Shown: positions 40,101-49,549, counted from the stretch's first letter. The stretch: DNA of 64,000 bases from Branchiostoma floridae (GCF_000003815.2 NC_049979.1:16240900-16304899), one strand, 5' to 3'. The notes: a model not told the origin generated them from the sequence alone. Translations and numbers: made by a program.

Positions 40101-42099
40101 CCAAGCATTGTCATCAACACAGTTACAAACACTCATTGATATCTTACAGATGAATAAATTGTAGTGCCACAAAATTTAATAAATAATTCTTCCAAGCTAT
40201 TGAGTACTACACTACAGTACCTTACCTTAGCTGAGTGTCCAAGAGACATGAGGTGCCTTGAGATGCTATAGATATGGACGGTGCCTAAATGGAATAAAAA
40301 ACAACATTGCTATAATTAATAAACTTTTAACACTCCAACATTGTGCAATAAAGGTAATAATATTCTGTAATGTACTACTAGTATGTACCATCAATGTGCA
40401 AGGGATTGACTAACTCATGATCACTGACAAATGAAGTTGTTGAGATGGAAAGTGACTAGATTGTTTTTTTTTAATGATGAACATCAGTTGCAATGATGGA
40501 TTTAAGAGATGTGATGTAACTGTCATTTCTGAGCAATATACATATGTATGCCAACAGGCTTTTGCTGAAACTTGACTATCAGACTACTCTTACAGAACGT
40601 TTTCATTAACACAATTTTTCCCTCCATATTAAATGTATGATCATAATCTAGGGATAATGTTACCGTACCATTGTAGACCAGCCAGCAGAGTGGTTCCCTG
40701 GGTAGCACCACCTGTATGATGAGGCGCAGAAATGCCAGGATCTGCCCACACCTGTCCACTGACTCTGTGTTCTGTAACTTTGGATCTGCGTCAACTACAA
40801 CCTGGTAGCTGCAGATGCTGCGGCCTTGTAGTGCCTGGAACTACAGATTGGACCAAAACATGATGTACAGATGTGAACAGGGGAACATAGAGAACCTGTT
40901 GTATTTATTTTTTTTTGGTGGTGGTACAGTGACCGTTCAGGCTATCGTCTTGTTGTGATATAACAATATAAAGTAAACTGGCAATAAATCAAACTACGTT
41001 GAATGGATTTTTCTCAGAGATGTATTTGTTACCAGTATCAGTAGATTACTAGTGACTTACAGTGAAACTTGCTGTGTCTGTCTCAAGCCCATCAGAAAAA
41101 TACACCTCCTTGAATGTGTTAACGTCTGTGATCTCTTCAATTGCTCTGGATCCAAAACGTTGTAAGTATCGCCCATAGCACTGCCACAGGGCCAGATGGT
41201 ACTTCTGAAATCAGACAAATTGGACTGTCATATTACTAGTCAATACAAACACAATGACCAACATTGTCATTTTTTTTAATGCTGCTTTGGCGACGACAAG
41301 ATCATTGACCGTGTTTGATACCCATACTACGCCTGTTAGGACAAGACATATTCGTCCACGACATCAACCCAATGTGAGAGTGATGAATCATGATCATTAT
41401 GACACTAGCAATCATATCAACGTTTGAGCTAGTGTCATAATCAGTCATTTGAATTTAAGTAGGACACAAATTGTATGCAACTTTCAAAGGGATTCCTACA
41501 GAGACTAGATCTTACCTTTACTTGCACCAGAAAGTCTCCCATCTCCAGCATCTTAGCATAGTAGTAGTTTTTGGGCAGCCTGGGCTCAAACTTGTTCCAA
41601 AGATCAAATAATATGTTGGAACTGCAAAATAAGAAGGACATCTTCATCATTGGTCATGAAGAGAAGCGTACATTTTCTTGACAAGTCATACAATAACATA
41701 AGACACGCATATGCACATTCACAACGTGACACACACATAATTCCTAGCTATACGACAAAATGGCAATTTGCAATTTGCAAGCACACATATCTTGGATAAC
41801 GTTACATATCTGTGATGGATTGTGAATACCATGGATTCAGTCGCACACGTATAAAGCTCTGATCACTGCTATGTTACAAACTTGCAACAAATTATGGGAT
41901 AATCAAAACCCTGCACCTACCCTCTTGAGCACGCCTCATTCTGTGCTTTCTTGTATCCTGGGGCGCTACATTTCTTCACATAACCCACAAAAGACTCCAC
42001 TTCTTGTTCGAACTTCTGTATGACGGGGTTGTTCCCATCTATGGTGCCGTAGTACGATGCCGGGAGACTTGCTCCGGCAGATCGCACTGCGGCCGCCAT
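11585..42099 (-). CDS. CFAP54: Cilia- and flagella-associated protein 54, complete gene (70 coding exons)
   Basis: Large axonemal protein needed for motile cilia and sperm flagella; in other species CFAP54 belongs to the central-pair projection complex. The 70 exons (given in the five following entries) sum to 10,116 nt, giving 3,371 aa plus stop, against roughly 3,100 aa for human CFAP54. Every adjacent exon pair agrees in phase. Recognition rests on the N-terminus: MAAAVRSAGASLPASYY at the start, WNKFEPRLPKNYYYAKML in exon 2 and the segment around LRPKQRSNLKDVQN in exon 8. Residues about 904-1058 (exons 20-22) read as a fibronectin type III fold, with LEPNERYMFAVAAYSKDG as its F-G end. Residues 1455-1476 (exon 32) are Lys-rich. 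The C-terminus is SGWLLSKVP. The ATG at 42099 opens exon 1. Confidence 0.93.
12702..12730. repeat. TG/CG dinucleotide microsatellite
   Basis: About twelve TG units followed by a short CG run, in the CFAP54 intron between exons 67 and 68. Confidence 0.9.
14421..14530 (+). repeat. Dispersed repeat, copy 1 (CFAP54 intron 63)
   Basis: Shares the exact core TGACCGTTTCCAAAATCATA (and two more bases) with 42665-42686, and shares the surrounding order GTCACTGAC, then GCTTGA, then an ACCGCTTTTTGG-like run. Probably the 3' end of an interspersed retroelement family; family not identified. Confidence 0.65.
19381..19720. mobile_element. hAT-like non-autonomous DNA transposon in CFAP54 intron 52
   Basis: A 340-bp insertion flanked by an exact 8-bp duplication ATCCATCC (19373-19380 and 19721-19728), the length typical of hAT transposons. 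Its ends form imperfect inverted repeats, 12 of 16 matching: CATGGGTCTCGCCAGC on the left and, reverse-complemented, CAGGGCTTTAGCCAGC on the right. CAGGG-type ends are usual for hAT. The TGACGGA motif recurs in both orientations near both ends, like hAT subterminal repeats. It encodes no transposase. Confidence 0.78.
19959..26441 (-). CDS. CFAP54: CFAP54 exons 37-52 (residues 1631-2451)
   Basis: Exons: 26254-26441, 25574-25807, 25166-25386, 24736-24980, 24237-24392, 23851-24054, 23600-23687, 23295-23472, 22581-22781, 22196-22282, 21690-21812, 21359-21415, 20884-21035, 20471-20628, 20170-20261, 19959-20037. Two borders were chosen by phase rather than by the best-looking donor: exon 44 ends at 23295 (donor GTATCA) and exon 49 ends at 20884 (donor GTGGGT), because the alternatives break the frame. 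Intron 45 holds the 100-N gap; since exons 45 and 46 join in phase, no exon need be missing. Exon 51 is Ser/Glu-rich (SSSSDEEESH). Confidence 0.87.
22387..22486. other. Assembly gap of exactly 100 N
   Basis: A run of 100 N, the usual placeholder for a gap of unknown size, wholly inside CFAP54 intron 45. Flanking exons join in phase. Confidence 0.99.
24555..24770 (+). other. Met-less open frame antisense to CFAP54 intron 40 (unexplained)
   Basis: A 71-codon open frame on the plus strand, following a pyrimidine-rich TTCTCTTTTAG that looks like a splice acceptor, and running across nearly the whole intron into antisense exon 40. The translation has balanced composition (KKHPRFRQALKTDP at the start, then GRLPTLSKYQFVEVLDDLL) rather than low-complexity noise. 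I do not recognise a family. It may be a captured exon, a gene fragment, or chance. Confidence 0.25.
26019..26235. mobile_element. MITE copy 1, 217 bp, CFAP54 intron 37
   Basis: Terminal inverted repeats begin TAACGCAAGTTCACCTTTAT on the left and, reverse-complemented, TAACGCTAGTTCACCTTTAT on the right; the match continues to GGGTAACC. It is flanked by or ends in TA, consistent with a TA target duplication. No coding capacity. A second copy of the same length lies at 59053-59269. It ends 18 bp from the 5' splice site of exon 37. Confidence 0.85.
26559..31498 (-). CDS. CFAP54: CFAP54 exons 23-36 (residues 1059-1630)
   Basis: Exons: 31356-31498, 30979-31126, 30664-30819, 30309-30431, 29684-29786, 29277-29462, 28996-29085, 28748-28874, 28445-28556, 28182-28247, 27840-27908, 27590-27694, 27139-27236, 26559-26749. 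Exon 28 carries a charged KRPPGKKRGAGEGK linker. Exons 32 and 33 are very short (66 and 69 nt) and rich in Lys, Arg and Glu, suggesting a helical linker. Intron 26 contains a 32-bp tandem array (29945-30118). Confidence 0.9.
29945..30118. repeat. 32-bp tandem repeat, 5.4 copies, CFAP54 intron 26
   Basis: Five full 32-bp units (starting at 29945, 29977, 30009, 30041, 30073) and a partial sixth; the unit opens GTTGCTGTCCCTGGAGCTTC and closes TTAACCTATGCA. Copies differ by one or two bases. The edges resemble a dispersed sequence (CTGTCCCTGGTGCTGAA) also seen near 29877 and 33101. Confidence 0.92.
31743..37081 (-). CDS. CFAP54: CFAP54 exons 9-22 (residues 341-1058)
   Basis: Exons: 36880-37081, 36502-36603, 36280-36392, 35658-35808, 35407-35489, 34993-35127, 34605-34758, 34266-34367, 33907-34148, 33583-33766, 33180-33400, 32608-32790, 32147-32239, 31743-31931. 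Exon 9 contains WPRTATERLVVDMFEGSS. Exon 14 could instead begin 9 nt later (high end 35118), also in frame. Exons 20-22 encode the fibronectin type III-like domain: strands around LLSRTDTTMVFKPAEF, VAWYRLFGC and TVSGLEPNERYMFAVAAY. Exon 18 is acidic (DETAEEEKDKG). Confidence 0.9.
37729..37743 (-). other. CFAP54: Possible 15-nt microexon of CFAP54 (KGIDH)
   Basis: In the large intron 8, a perfect GTAAGT donor and a GTGCAG acceptor bracket 15 nt encoding KGIDH in frame. Exons 8 and 9 also join in phase without it, so it would be an optional insertion. Two splice signals 15 nt apart can occur by chance. Confidence 0.3.
38386..38891. mobile_element. Long-TIR non-autonomous DNA element, CFAP54 intron 8
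   Basis: Arms of 49 bp at 38386-38434 and 38843-38891 are near-perfect inverted copies (about 43 of 49 matching by eye; outer part GGACTGAGCAGAGCACTTTG against GGACTGGGCAGAGCACTTTG). Weaker similarity continues outward to about 38347 and 38929. The interior is AT-rich and dense in AATCTTGAGATT-like short palindromes. No ORF of note. Confidence 0.82.
39062..42099 (-). CDS. CFAP54: CFAP54 exons 1-8 (residues 1-340)
   Basis: Exons in gene order: 41921-42099, 41516-41621, 41061-41204, 40669-40840, 40226-40284, 39675-39818, 39359-39472, 39062-39163. All have GT donors and AG acceptors on the minus strand. This is the most recognisable part of the family: it includes KYHLALWQCYGRYLQRFG (exon 3), LPREPLCWLVYN (exon 4) and SRRKPKGLLRPKQRS (exon 8). 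Intron 8, which follows, is nearly 2 kb and carries the long-TIR element and a possible microexon. Confidence 0.92.
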
Positions 42100-42207
42100 T
42101 TTTTTCCGTAAACGAACTGGTTGCGAAGGACAAAGAAGTAAACATAGCACGCGATTCGGTGCATCAACACATATACAAAGCCCCCGATTCAGTGACGTGA
42201 TTCGCAT

Positions 42208-42222
42208 GTCCCCCATGGGAAA
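42208..42222. promoter_or_regulatory. X-box-like site upstream of CFAP54
   Basis: GTCCCCCATGGGAAA matches the RFX X-box pattern RYYNYY-N(1-3)-RRNRAC except for the last base. RFX factors drive many ciliary genes, and this lies 109 bp upstream of the CFAP54 start. A CRE-like TGACGTGA is nearby at 42193-42200. One mismatch makes this tentative. Confidence 0.3.
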
Positions 42223-42620
42223 TATTTTATGACCTTTGATAGACTCTTCGCAGTCCATTGTAGGATTTGCCCGATTTGTTAACCAATCAGGCAGGAAATT
42301 AGGAGACATAATAAATCTATCAAAGGATGATAAGTGGAGCTTTTAAGGAGATGTGAGTTAACAAGTTTAAACAATGAATAAAATGTTAAATTCAATGTAA
42401 AACTCCGTAATATATCCATTTGTTATTTTGGACCATAGAAAAATTGTCTTCCTCCCCTTTTTGCATATTACTTCATAGTTAGGATAAACTTGTTCTTCAA
42501 CTTTTCTCTGTCGGCTTATCAATTCACAGCTAGGATATCATATACATATAACTAGACGTTTACAATTTTCATAATTGTAGCTTGTAGGATATAAAAACCC
42601 TCTCCAGCAAGATTTCTCCA

Positions 42621-42735
42621 GCGTCACTGACGAAAAAGAACGGATGCCCGTTGTTTGAAACGTTTGACCGTTTCCAAAATCATATCTAACGGCTTGAGTA
42701 ACTGCTTTTTCGAGCATATCCGTTTATAGTGCCTA
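42621..42735 (+). repeat. Dispersed repeat, copy 2
   Basis: Partner of 14421-14530; here the family motif GTCACTGACGAAAAAGAACG precedes the shared 22-bp core at 42665-42686. Likely a retroelement 3' end. Confidence 0.65.
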
Positions 42736-42822
42736 TTTTTACAGCATGGGTGTGTTCGCACAACCACACTTTTAGTGTACTGAAAAAAAAAACACTCTGC
42801 TGAAAAAAGAAATAAAAATAAT

Positions 42823-43005
42823 CTAAAGTCCTTTAGGCTTATCGAAATTAAGGTCTCGTTCCTGTGTATCTCTATTATAATAAGAGCCATATTCACCACA
42901 TTCTTCATCGCTCTCACCTTGACTCGACGGCGTGGACGCATTGCGTTTTGTCCTAAAGGGCGCGATATTATCGAACGCGGTCAATGATCTTGTCGTCGCC
43001 TTCAT
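42823..43005 (-). CDS. Possible small protein of 60 aa, unknown function
   Basis: A complete ORF from the ATG at 43005 to a TAG at 42823-42825. The product is charged and Ser/Glu/Asp-rich in the middle (STPSSQGESDEECGEYGS) and has no membrane segment or known motif. A TATAAA on the minus strand at 43058-43063 would place transcription start near 43030, about 25 bases above the ATG. That spacing is why I list it. It could also be the remnant of a longer gene or chance; I do not recognise it. Confidence 0.3.
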   Translation of the reverse strand: MKATTRSLTAFDNIAPFRTKRNASTPSSQGESDEECGEYGSYYNRDTQERDLNFDKPKGL

Positions 43006-43057
43006 TGGTCATCACTTTGACCCTAATTTGGAGCCAAATTGACCTTAATTTGGAGCG

Positions 43058-43063
43058 TTTATA
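43058..43063 (-). promoter_or_regulatory. TATA box for the small ORF at 42823-43005 (candidate)
   Basis: TATAAA on the minus strand. Between it and the ATG lie two direct copies of CCAAATTA(A/G)GGTCAA, which contain AGGTCA/GGGTCA nuclear-receptor-type half-sites. Confidence 0.3.
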
Positions 43064-43785
43064 AAAGCTAACTCAATACTAGATTATCTCCCGTTTGTCA
43101 CTTTTTTCTGCATAGCTATAGCCTGTGGGATCAATGTCATTTTTGGACCGCTTTGTGCCCCATGTAAGGCTTACAGGGGGTAGGTCCCATTTCCAAAGCG
43201 GGGCCTGTCAGGAATGTTTGCGGAAACGAAAAATGAACATGTTTACCAAGGTAGGTATATACACAAATTATGTCCAAGACTATTTTTTTTACGTTCTTTG
43301 TGTTTTGTTGCCTTTTATGTCATATTTTTCGTTTTCGAAAGCTACTCGCCCGGGCCACAGGTTGGGAATTGGTACCTAAGCCTAAGGGTTTCGTATTACC
43401 ACTTGCCCTAAGCACAGATTCCTATTATTAAAGCATCTTTCATTTCTTGCACAGCATGTCCCTCACTCATATTTTAAGTTGAAATCATACCAACGGCTGA
43501 TCTGAGTTGCATAAAGTTTCCGCCTCGTATGTACAGAGGCCGCGGGGAGCTCTTTGAGACACAACCTGGTATAACGGTTGTTTACTGTTGTAGCAGCCAT
43601 CGGCATCAACTCGTCCTGCGTCTCACCAGAGGTCGGCATGGCGTTCAGAGGGTGGAATTTGGGCTTCTCCTGTGGATGCTGACTGTTGCTGTGTCGGGAA
43701 GACATTCATCGTTTTACTAAGAGACGGACATGGAACAACCTATCCTCTTGAGCGCTTGACCTTGTCGCATTGATCAACCTGTACG

Positions 43786-44343
43786 AGGGGTGATCAATAA
43801 CTAGAGAATAAGTTTTCAGCCTCACCCAGAAATAAGAATCACAACTCAGATTTCGAAGCATAGATGTCAAGTATAAAGTGTTATATGAATGTGTACCAAA
43901 ATTCAAACTATTGTGATCATTACTTTGCAGGCGACACCCAGTAACGTAAGGTAAGGGAGAAGAAAAAAAAGGTGGACAATAAAGCTGCGACCTGAGGTGT
44001 GCGCGTCAACTTGCGCTGCTGGAAGTCAGACACCCATTTCTTTCTGCTTGACTGATAGGAAGAGAATCATTATCAAACATTTTGACAATGTCTTTTGTCA
44101 ATAACAAAAATTCACGGCATGGGGAACTCGACCCACACATGTCTGATCACAAGTCACCCTTGTTTTTCTCGCCACTTACCTTCCGATTTGCAAAAAAAAA
44201 AACGAATGGCTGGAAAGTAATGACTGCAATGATTTGAAATTTGGAGGATACTGATAAAAGGCTTCATACTACGAAGTTGTGCCTCAAAATTTAAGTTGTG
44301 CTTATTACTTCTGTGTGAGGCCGAGAACTTATTGATCACCCCT
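43786..44343. mobile_element. Mariner-like TIR element (non-autonomous)
   Basis: Both ends carry AGGGGTGATCAATAA in inverted orientation (43786-43800 and 44329-44343). The inversion continues inward for about 70 bp with indels (GTTTTCAGCCTCACCCAGAA against GTTCTCGGCCTCACACAGAA). Ends of this type are seen in Tc1/mariner elements. No transposase frame remains in the 400-bp interior. Confidence 0.65.
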
Positions 44344-44625
44344 GGCCGCCGTACCTCAACAAACAGACTGATCCAGCAAGCCAGAGACTATGTCCAACAT
44401 GCAAAGAAGGCATAGAAGATGAATACCATATTTCATGATAGAATGTCCAACTTACATAGAAGAAAGAGCTAAATTAATGCAGACGATAAAGTACAAATCA
44501 TTACCTAAGACAAACAGAGAGCTATTTCATGTACTTATGTCATGTCCCGACACTGTTTCCGTTTACGTAGGCCAATACATATACACATCAATGCAGAAAA
44601 GGAACCTCATGATATCAACTTAATT
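44344..44625 (+). pseudogene. Broken C-terminal fragment of a non-LTR retrotransposon reverse transcriptase
   Basis: The plus strand reads CPTCKEGIEDEYH and, in another frame, MIECPTYIEERAKLMQTI followed by CPDTVSVYVGQYIYTSM. The pattern Cys-x2-Cys, then EDExHF, then a second Cys-Pro-x-Tyr followed by Arg and Leu is typical of the tail of LINE-type reverse transcriptases. A frameshift and a stop near 44437 separate the halves, and the rest of the element is missing. It abuts the right end of the mariner-like element. Confidence 0.6.
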
Positions 44626-44779
44626 TTGTATACATTGTCATAGTAATGTATATTCTAGATGATAAGATCCTCGCTGTGTCTCTTCTCAATCATATTGTTT
44701 GTATAAAATACAGCCTGAATGTAGTATGTTTTCATATTATTAGCAATAGAACATTGCATAACCTTTATTATTACCTTTG

Positions 44780-46570
44780 CCAGAATGGCTAAGGTTATGT
44801 TTTGGGCTTGTGAGTCTGTCTGTCTGTGTGTGTGTTAACAGCATAACTCGAGAAGCCTTGGATGGATCCCGATGATATTTGGTAGGTGGGTAGGGGTCGG
44901 GAAAACGAAGGTCAAGTTCGATAATGGGCCCCCTAGCGGCTTGCTAAGGTACTGCAGCAGAACCTCAATTTTTGATATCTCGTGTCCTGGACATGCTGTG
45001 GTTATGATTTTTGTGTGGTAGATAGCCCTTGGGGCAGAGAGTAAGTGCGGTAAGTTTGGACCCCCTAGCGGCTTGTTTGGAACTGCAGTCGCTGAATTCC
45101 TGTCAAACTTTGGACGAGAATAACTCGAGAACGTGTAGATGGATCGTCATGGTTTTTGGTATGTAGATAGCCCAAGTCACAATGTACACAATGAAACACT
45201 TATTATGCAAATCAGCAACTTATTTGCATAATTAATGAGGAAAGTTTATAAATCCACTGCATTTCATGATAGGACTTTCAAACTTGTCACATATATAGAT
45301 GAGAAAGAGAGAAATATGAATGCATGTTAATTATGCAAATGACGGCCTCATTTGCATAATTAATGAGAAAATATGAACGTGTTGACGGATCGTGCCTTGG
45401 ATGGATCCCGGTGATATGTGGTAGGTGGATAGGGGTCGGGAAAACGAAGGTCAAGTTTGATAATGGGCCCCCTAGCGGCTTGCTACGGTACTGCAGCAGA
45501 ACCTCAATTTTTGATATCTCGTGTTCTGGACATGCTGTGGTTATGATTTTTGAGTGGTAGATAGCCCTTGGGGCAGAGAGTAAGTACTATAAGTTTGGAC
45601 CCCCTAGCGGCTTGTTTGGAACTGCAGTCGCCAATTTCCTTTCAAGCTTTGGACGAGAATAACTCGAGAACGTGTTGATGGATCGTCACGATTTTTTGGT
45701 ATGTAGATAGCCCAAGTAACAATGTACATTATGGAATACTAATTATGCAAATCAGCAACTAATTTGCATAATTAATGAGGAAAGTTTATAAATCCGCTGC
45801 ATTTCATGATAGGACTTTCAAACTTGTCACATATATAGATGAGAAAGAGAGAAAAATCAATCCATATTAAGTATGCAAATGACGACCTCATTTGCATAAT
45901 TAATGAGAAAATATAAACGTGTTGACGGATCATCATGATTTTTGGTATGTAGATAGCCAAAGGGAAGACTTACATGATGGAATTCAAATTATGCAAGTCG
46001 ACAGCTAATTTGCATAATTAATGAGGAAAGTTTGTAAATCCACTGCATTCCTTTATAGGACTTTCAAACTTGTCACAGTTGTAGCTGAGAAAGAAAGAAA
46101 TATTTATACATATTAATTATGCAGATGATGATCTCATTTGCATAATGAATGGCAAAATATGAACATGTTGACGGATCGTCATGATTTTTGGTATGTAGAT
46201 ATCCTAAGTAAAAACTTACACAATGAGATACTAATTATATAAATTAACAATTTGCATAATTAATGCGGAAAGTTGATAAATCCACTGCATTCCGTGATAG
46301 GACTTCAAACTTGACACATATGGAACTGAGAAACATGGCAGAGACTAAGAGGTGTATGTTTGGGTCCAGTAACATCTTTTCTTGAACTGCAGGAGCCGGT
46401 TTAGTTTCCTACTTTGAAAGAGAATAAGTCAAGAAGGGATGAAAGGATCATCATGATTTTTGGTATGCTGATAGCTTAAGTGATGCTTGATACAATTTAA
46501 TATCATTATGTAAATAGGGATCTAATTTGTATAAGCAATGGTGAAATGTTATGAACCAACTCCGGGCATA
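44780..46570. repeat. Composite repeat block with 539-bp duplication and octamer-rich subrepeats
   Basis: A roughly 540-bp unit starting GCCTTGGATGGATCCCG at 44855 recurs at 45394. Its second half is then amplified as shorter subrepeats of about 240 bp, each with ACGGATCGTCATGATTTTTG-like and GGTATGTAGATAG sequence (to about 46480). Each subrepeat carries inverted pairs AATTATGCAAAT ... ATTTGCATAATT. I count eleven exact ATGCAAAT/ATTTGCAT octamers. A GTCTGTCTGTGTGTG stretch marks the left edge. No ORF of note. Confidence 0.85.
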
Positions 46571-46599
46571 GAAAATAAAATGTAATGAGTAACACATTT

Positions 46600-47880
46600 A
46601 TGTCTACAGACATCATTGTACATAACAAACCTGGTTTATTTGGCAAAGGTATGTGTTCGTGGAACTCTAGTCTATTGTTACTTTGTTAGATTATTTCAAC
46701 TACTAGCATATTGCCAGTTGTCTGTACAATATAACGCTACCTTAGTTTGCCTTACATTGTACCCGTTTACAAATGTTGTGCAATAACGAAAGAACGAAAA
46801 TGTCTCTCCTGTTTAGTAAGAGGGAATCGCATCAACGATGCTCTGTGTGGTCCAAAATGCCCGGCACAGTGTCCCCTGTTTCTCCCCTTCCTCCCCCTGA
46901 AGGTGTTTCCAGCGGCATGCGAAATGAGAAAGGTCTTCACTTTCCTCCCACAAATCACCGAAAATGTATCCTGCTCCAATGCGTCAAAGGGGTCGTGGAA
47001 AGTCAACAGGAAGAATGGCTAACATTGTTAATCAAGCTACAGTGTATGTGGATCCAAATAAAGTCAAGTCAAGTTTGATTGCCCCTTTGGGCTTCTGGAC
47101 TAAAGCGGTAGGTGTGGATGCAAAAATGTAGACAGGCATCCATTACTCCGCGTGTAAGTCCGAGATATAAAAAAAAGATAATTGGACATAAAAAAAGTGT
47201 GTTGAAGTGGATCGTAAATTCCCTTTCATCGCTCCCTCTCGATAGATTGGCCTCTGGGCGTTTCATTTTCCACTGCATTTATTGGGCAATACATGTATCT
47301 ATTTAATCTATCGTGGACATGTAGCTTTTCATAGCGACAAGAATGAGCCGGAATGCCGTCAAAATGAAAATTCTTCTCTTTTCCTGGGAATTCGTAGTGT
47401 ATTCTAGAAATTCTCACTGCATTCCAGACATTTGTGCCTGTTTTTTTGGCTGGCCTAAAAGTTTTTGACATGCTAAAAACTTTCGAGGTGCATTTGAAGT
47501 GGAAACTAGAAAGGCAACAGTTTTGAAAAAAATGCAGGATGTGGGCGAAGGGAAAAGAAAGCAAAAATTGCAAGTAAAGAAGCAACAAGAAAGGCAACAT
47601 TTTCGCGAAAATGCAGCAAAAAGAAAAAAAACAACACGCGTGATTAATACCACTGGGCCAGTGCTACGTGTTACAAGTGCTTGTTTTAACAGGTATACAA
47701 ATGTATTGCGTTGCTTGAACACGTCCGTTCACCGTTGAATTTGCAAGATTCCAAGGTCCAATTTTCTGAAGATAACATTTTTGTGTGAAAATTTATCGTT
47801 CATTCCATGGCGGGCAACTTCTTCCTTGAGCGCCTGTTTGGTCGTCTCAGCTGCTATAGTAGTGTCAAACTGCATGCCGA
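46600..47880. other. Intergenic DNA with weak short ORFs
   Basis: Frames of 60-100 codons occur on both strands (for example 46747-47022 and 47499-47738, the latter very Lys/Arg-rich) but none has a domain or convincing context. An AATAAAGTCAAGTCAAGT stretch near 47056 resembles a retroelement tail. Confidence 0.35.
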
Positions 47881-47895
47881 ATGCCATTTTTTGTC

Positions 47896-48195
47896 CTGTG
47901 CGTTGATTGGTTCAGTTCTGCGTACACCCGAGACAGTCCGCGATTTTGTCCCAATCAAAATGCTGGAAACGCGGAGTATATGTTGACAGCTTCCATTTTT
48001 TCTGAGTTCTGATTGGCTATTATCAAAGTCGATGCCGTTTGTGTTCTGTGCGTTGATAGGTTCACCTCTGACGCAAAACCGAGAAAGTGTGACTGTAAGC
48101 CAATCAAAAAGCTTGAAACGTGGAGTGCATGTTTACAGCTTCCATTTTTTCTGATTTCCGGTTGGAATATGCAAATATCTGAGGAAAAACTAAAT
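47896..48195. repeat. 150-bp tandem duplication rich in CCAAT boxes
   Basis: Two units (47896-48045 and 48046-48195 approximately) begin CTGTGCGTTGAT(T/A)GGTTCA; both also contain CTTCCATTTTTTCTGA. Each holds several ATTGG/CCAAT sequences in both orientations. CpG is more frequent than in the surrounding DNA. It could be promoter-like, but no transcript is evident. Confidence 0.7.
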
Positions 48196-48199
48196 GTTG

Positions 48200-49549
48200 G
48201 GCTTCGCCCACATAAATATCGAAAGGCATTCGACGTGTATTCTAAGTATATTCAATCAAAATATATTCTAACTGCAGTATGACCAATTCTACGACATTCC
48301 AACATTATTCGAAACATTCTGATCTCCTTCGATGGCAAAAGTAATAGGGGTTACCTCTTACAAGAGTTATAAATAACATCATCGATGACATACGAAAGGA
48401 ATGGGGTGATGAATTATTGATAAAATGTTGCAAATGGAAAGGCAACAAAATGGCCGTTTTCAGATTTTTATTATATGCATGCTAACGTTACTCTCCAATT
48501 TCCTGCAGTGTACAATTCACGAAGGTGAACAATAGACAATTTCATCTCTTAAATGGTCTTGTGAACAATATTTTAAATAACATAATACAACAATTCCTAA
48601 TCAATCCATCCTCACTCTTTACATCTCCTCACTTCCTTCCACCTCCATTGTGAAACCTAGATTAGATGACTGTACATCAAAAGGTATCATTAACTGAGGG
48701 GCAAGAAAGTGTTTTATTTGTTGACAAATATAAATGTTTTTCTTATTTGACAGATACAAATGTGGAACTGTATGTGGGTTTACAATATTTCAGTGACAAT
48801 TTCCATTTCAGTACCATTCATCAGCAGCCTACTATTCTTAAGTGTAAATCTACACAAATGGACGACATTCAGCAAACCTGGCATTTTGTGCAATACAGAA
48901 GTTTAAATCAGTATGCAGAGAAACTGGCAAAATCTGTTAATGAGAAGAAGAACCAATATTGATATAGTTTAATGGTTTAATGGATAGTGAGAGGCTTTTA
49001 CATGTCCAGTGAATCCATTGAATATAACATAAGACTTGGTCCATAAAATGTTGTCAAGAAACTGAAAGTTAAACTGAACTGTACACATGCTAATCTGTTA
49101 TTAGCCAAGTCTGCATACCTTCTTGGGTCTCCATGCAATGTAGAAAGTGAAAGTACAATATTACGATAAGAAGAAAAGACACTGTAACAAAGCATGAATC
49201 CAAATATCCTATTACACATTTCCTTGCAGTGACCATTTCATTTGTAGTGTCATATTACAGATATTTTCTTGATGAACAATAAGAAATAAACATTGCTACA
49301 TTAAATACAGCTTTGCTGTCTATTAGTCTTTGTATAAAGAGAAAGTGCACATTCAATACAGATCTTGATTAGCAAACATTTGATTGAAATATAGAATATC
49401 ATGAAGGATGAAAATACTAGTAGTATGAAAGAAGAGAGAAAAAGTGAAGAGACACCCATGAATAACCCAGGAGATTCTTTCCAAGCATCAAATATCCTCT
49501 TTTGAAACAAACAAATAATTTACATCTGTAACAATATTTCTAACATTTG
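48200..49549. other. Intergenic DNA and HYOU1 3' flank
   Basis: Includes the probable HYOU1 3' UTR next to 49550. A 98-codon plus-strand ORF at 48666-48962 is preceded directly by a stop codon and has no recognisable domain; I do not call it a gene. Confidence 0.35.

Noticed and set aside
46747..47078. Overlapping ORFs of 91 and 101 codons in different frames
   Set aside because: Neither resembles a known family, and their overlap in three frames suggests a stretch poor in stop codons rather than a gene.
48666..48962. 98-codon plus-strand ORF between CFAP54 and HYOU1
   Set aside because: No domain, no promoter or neighbouring exon, and AT-rich composition; could be chance. Kept only as a remark.
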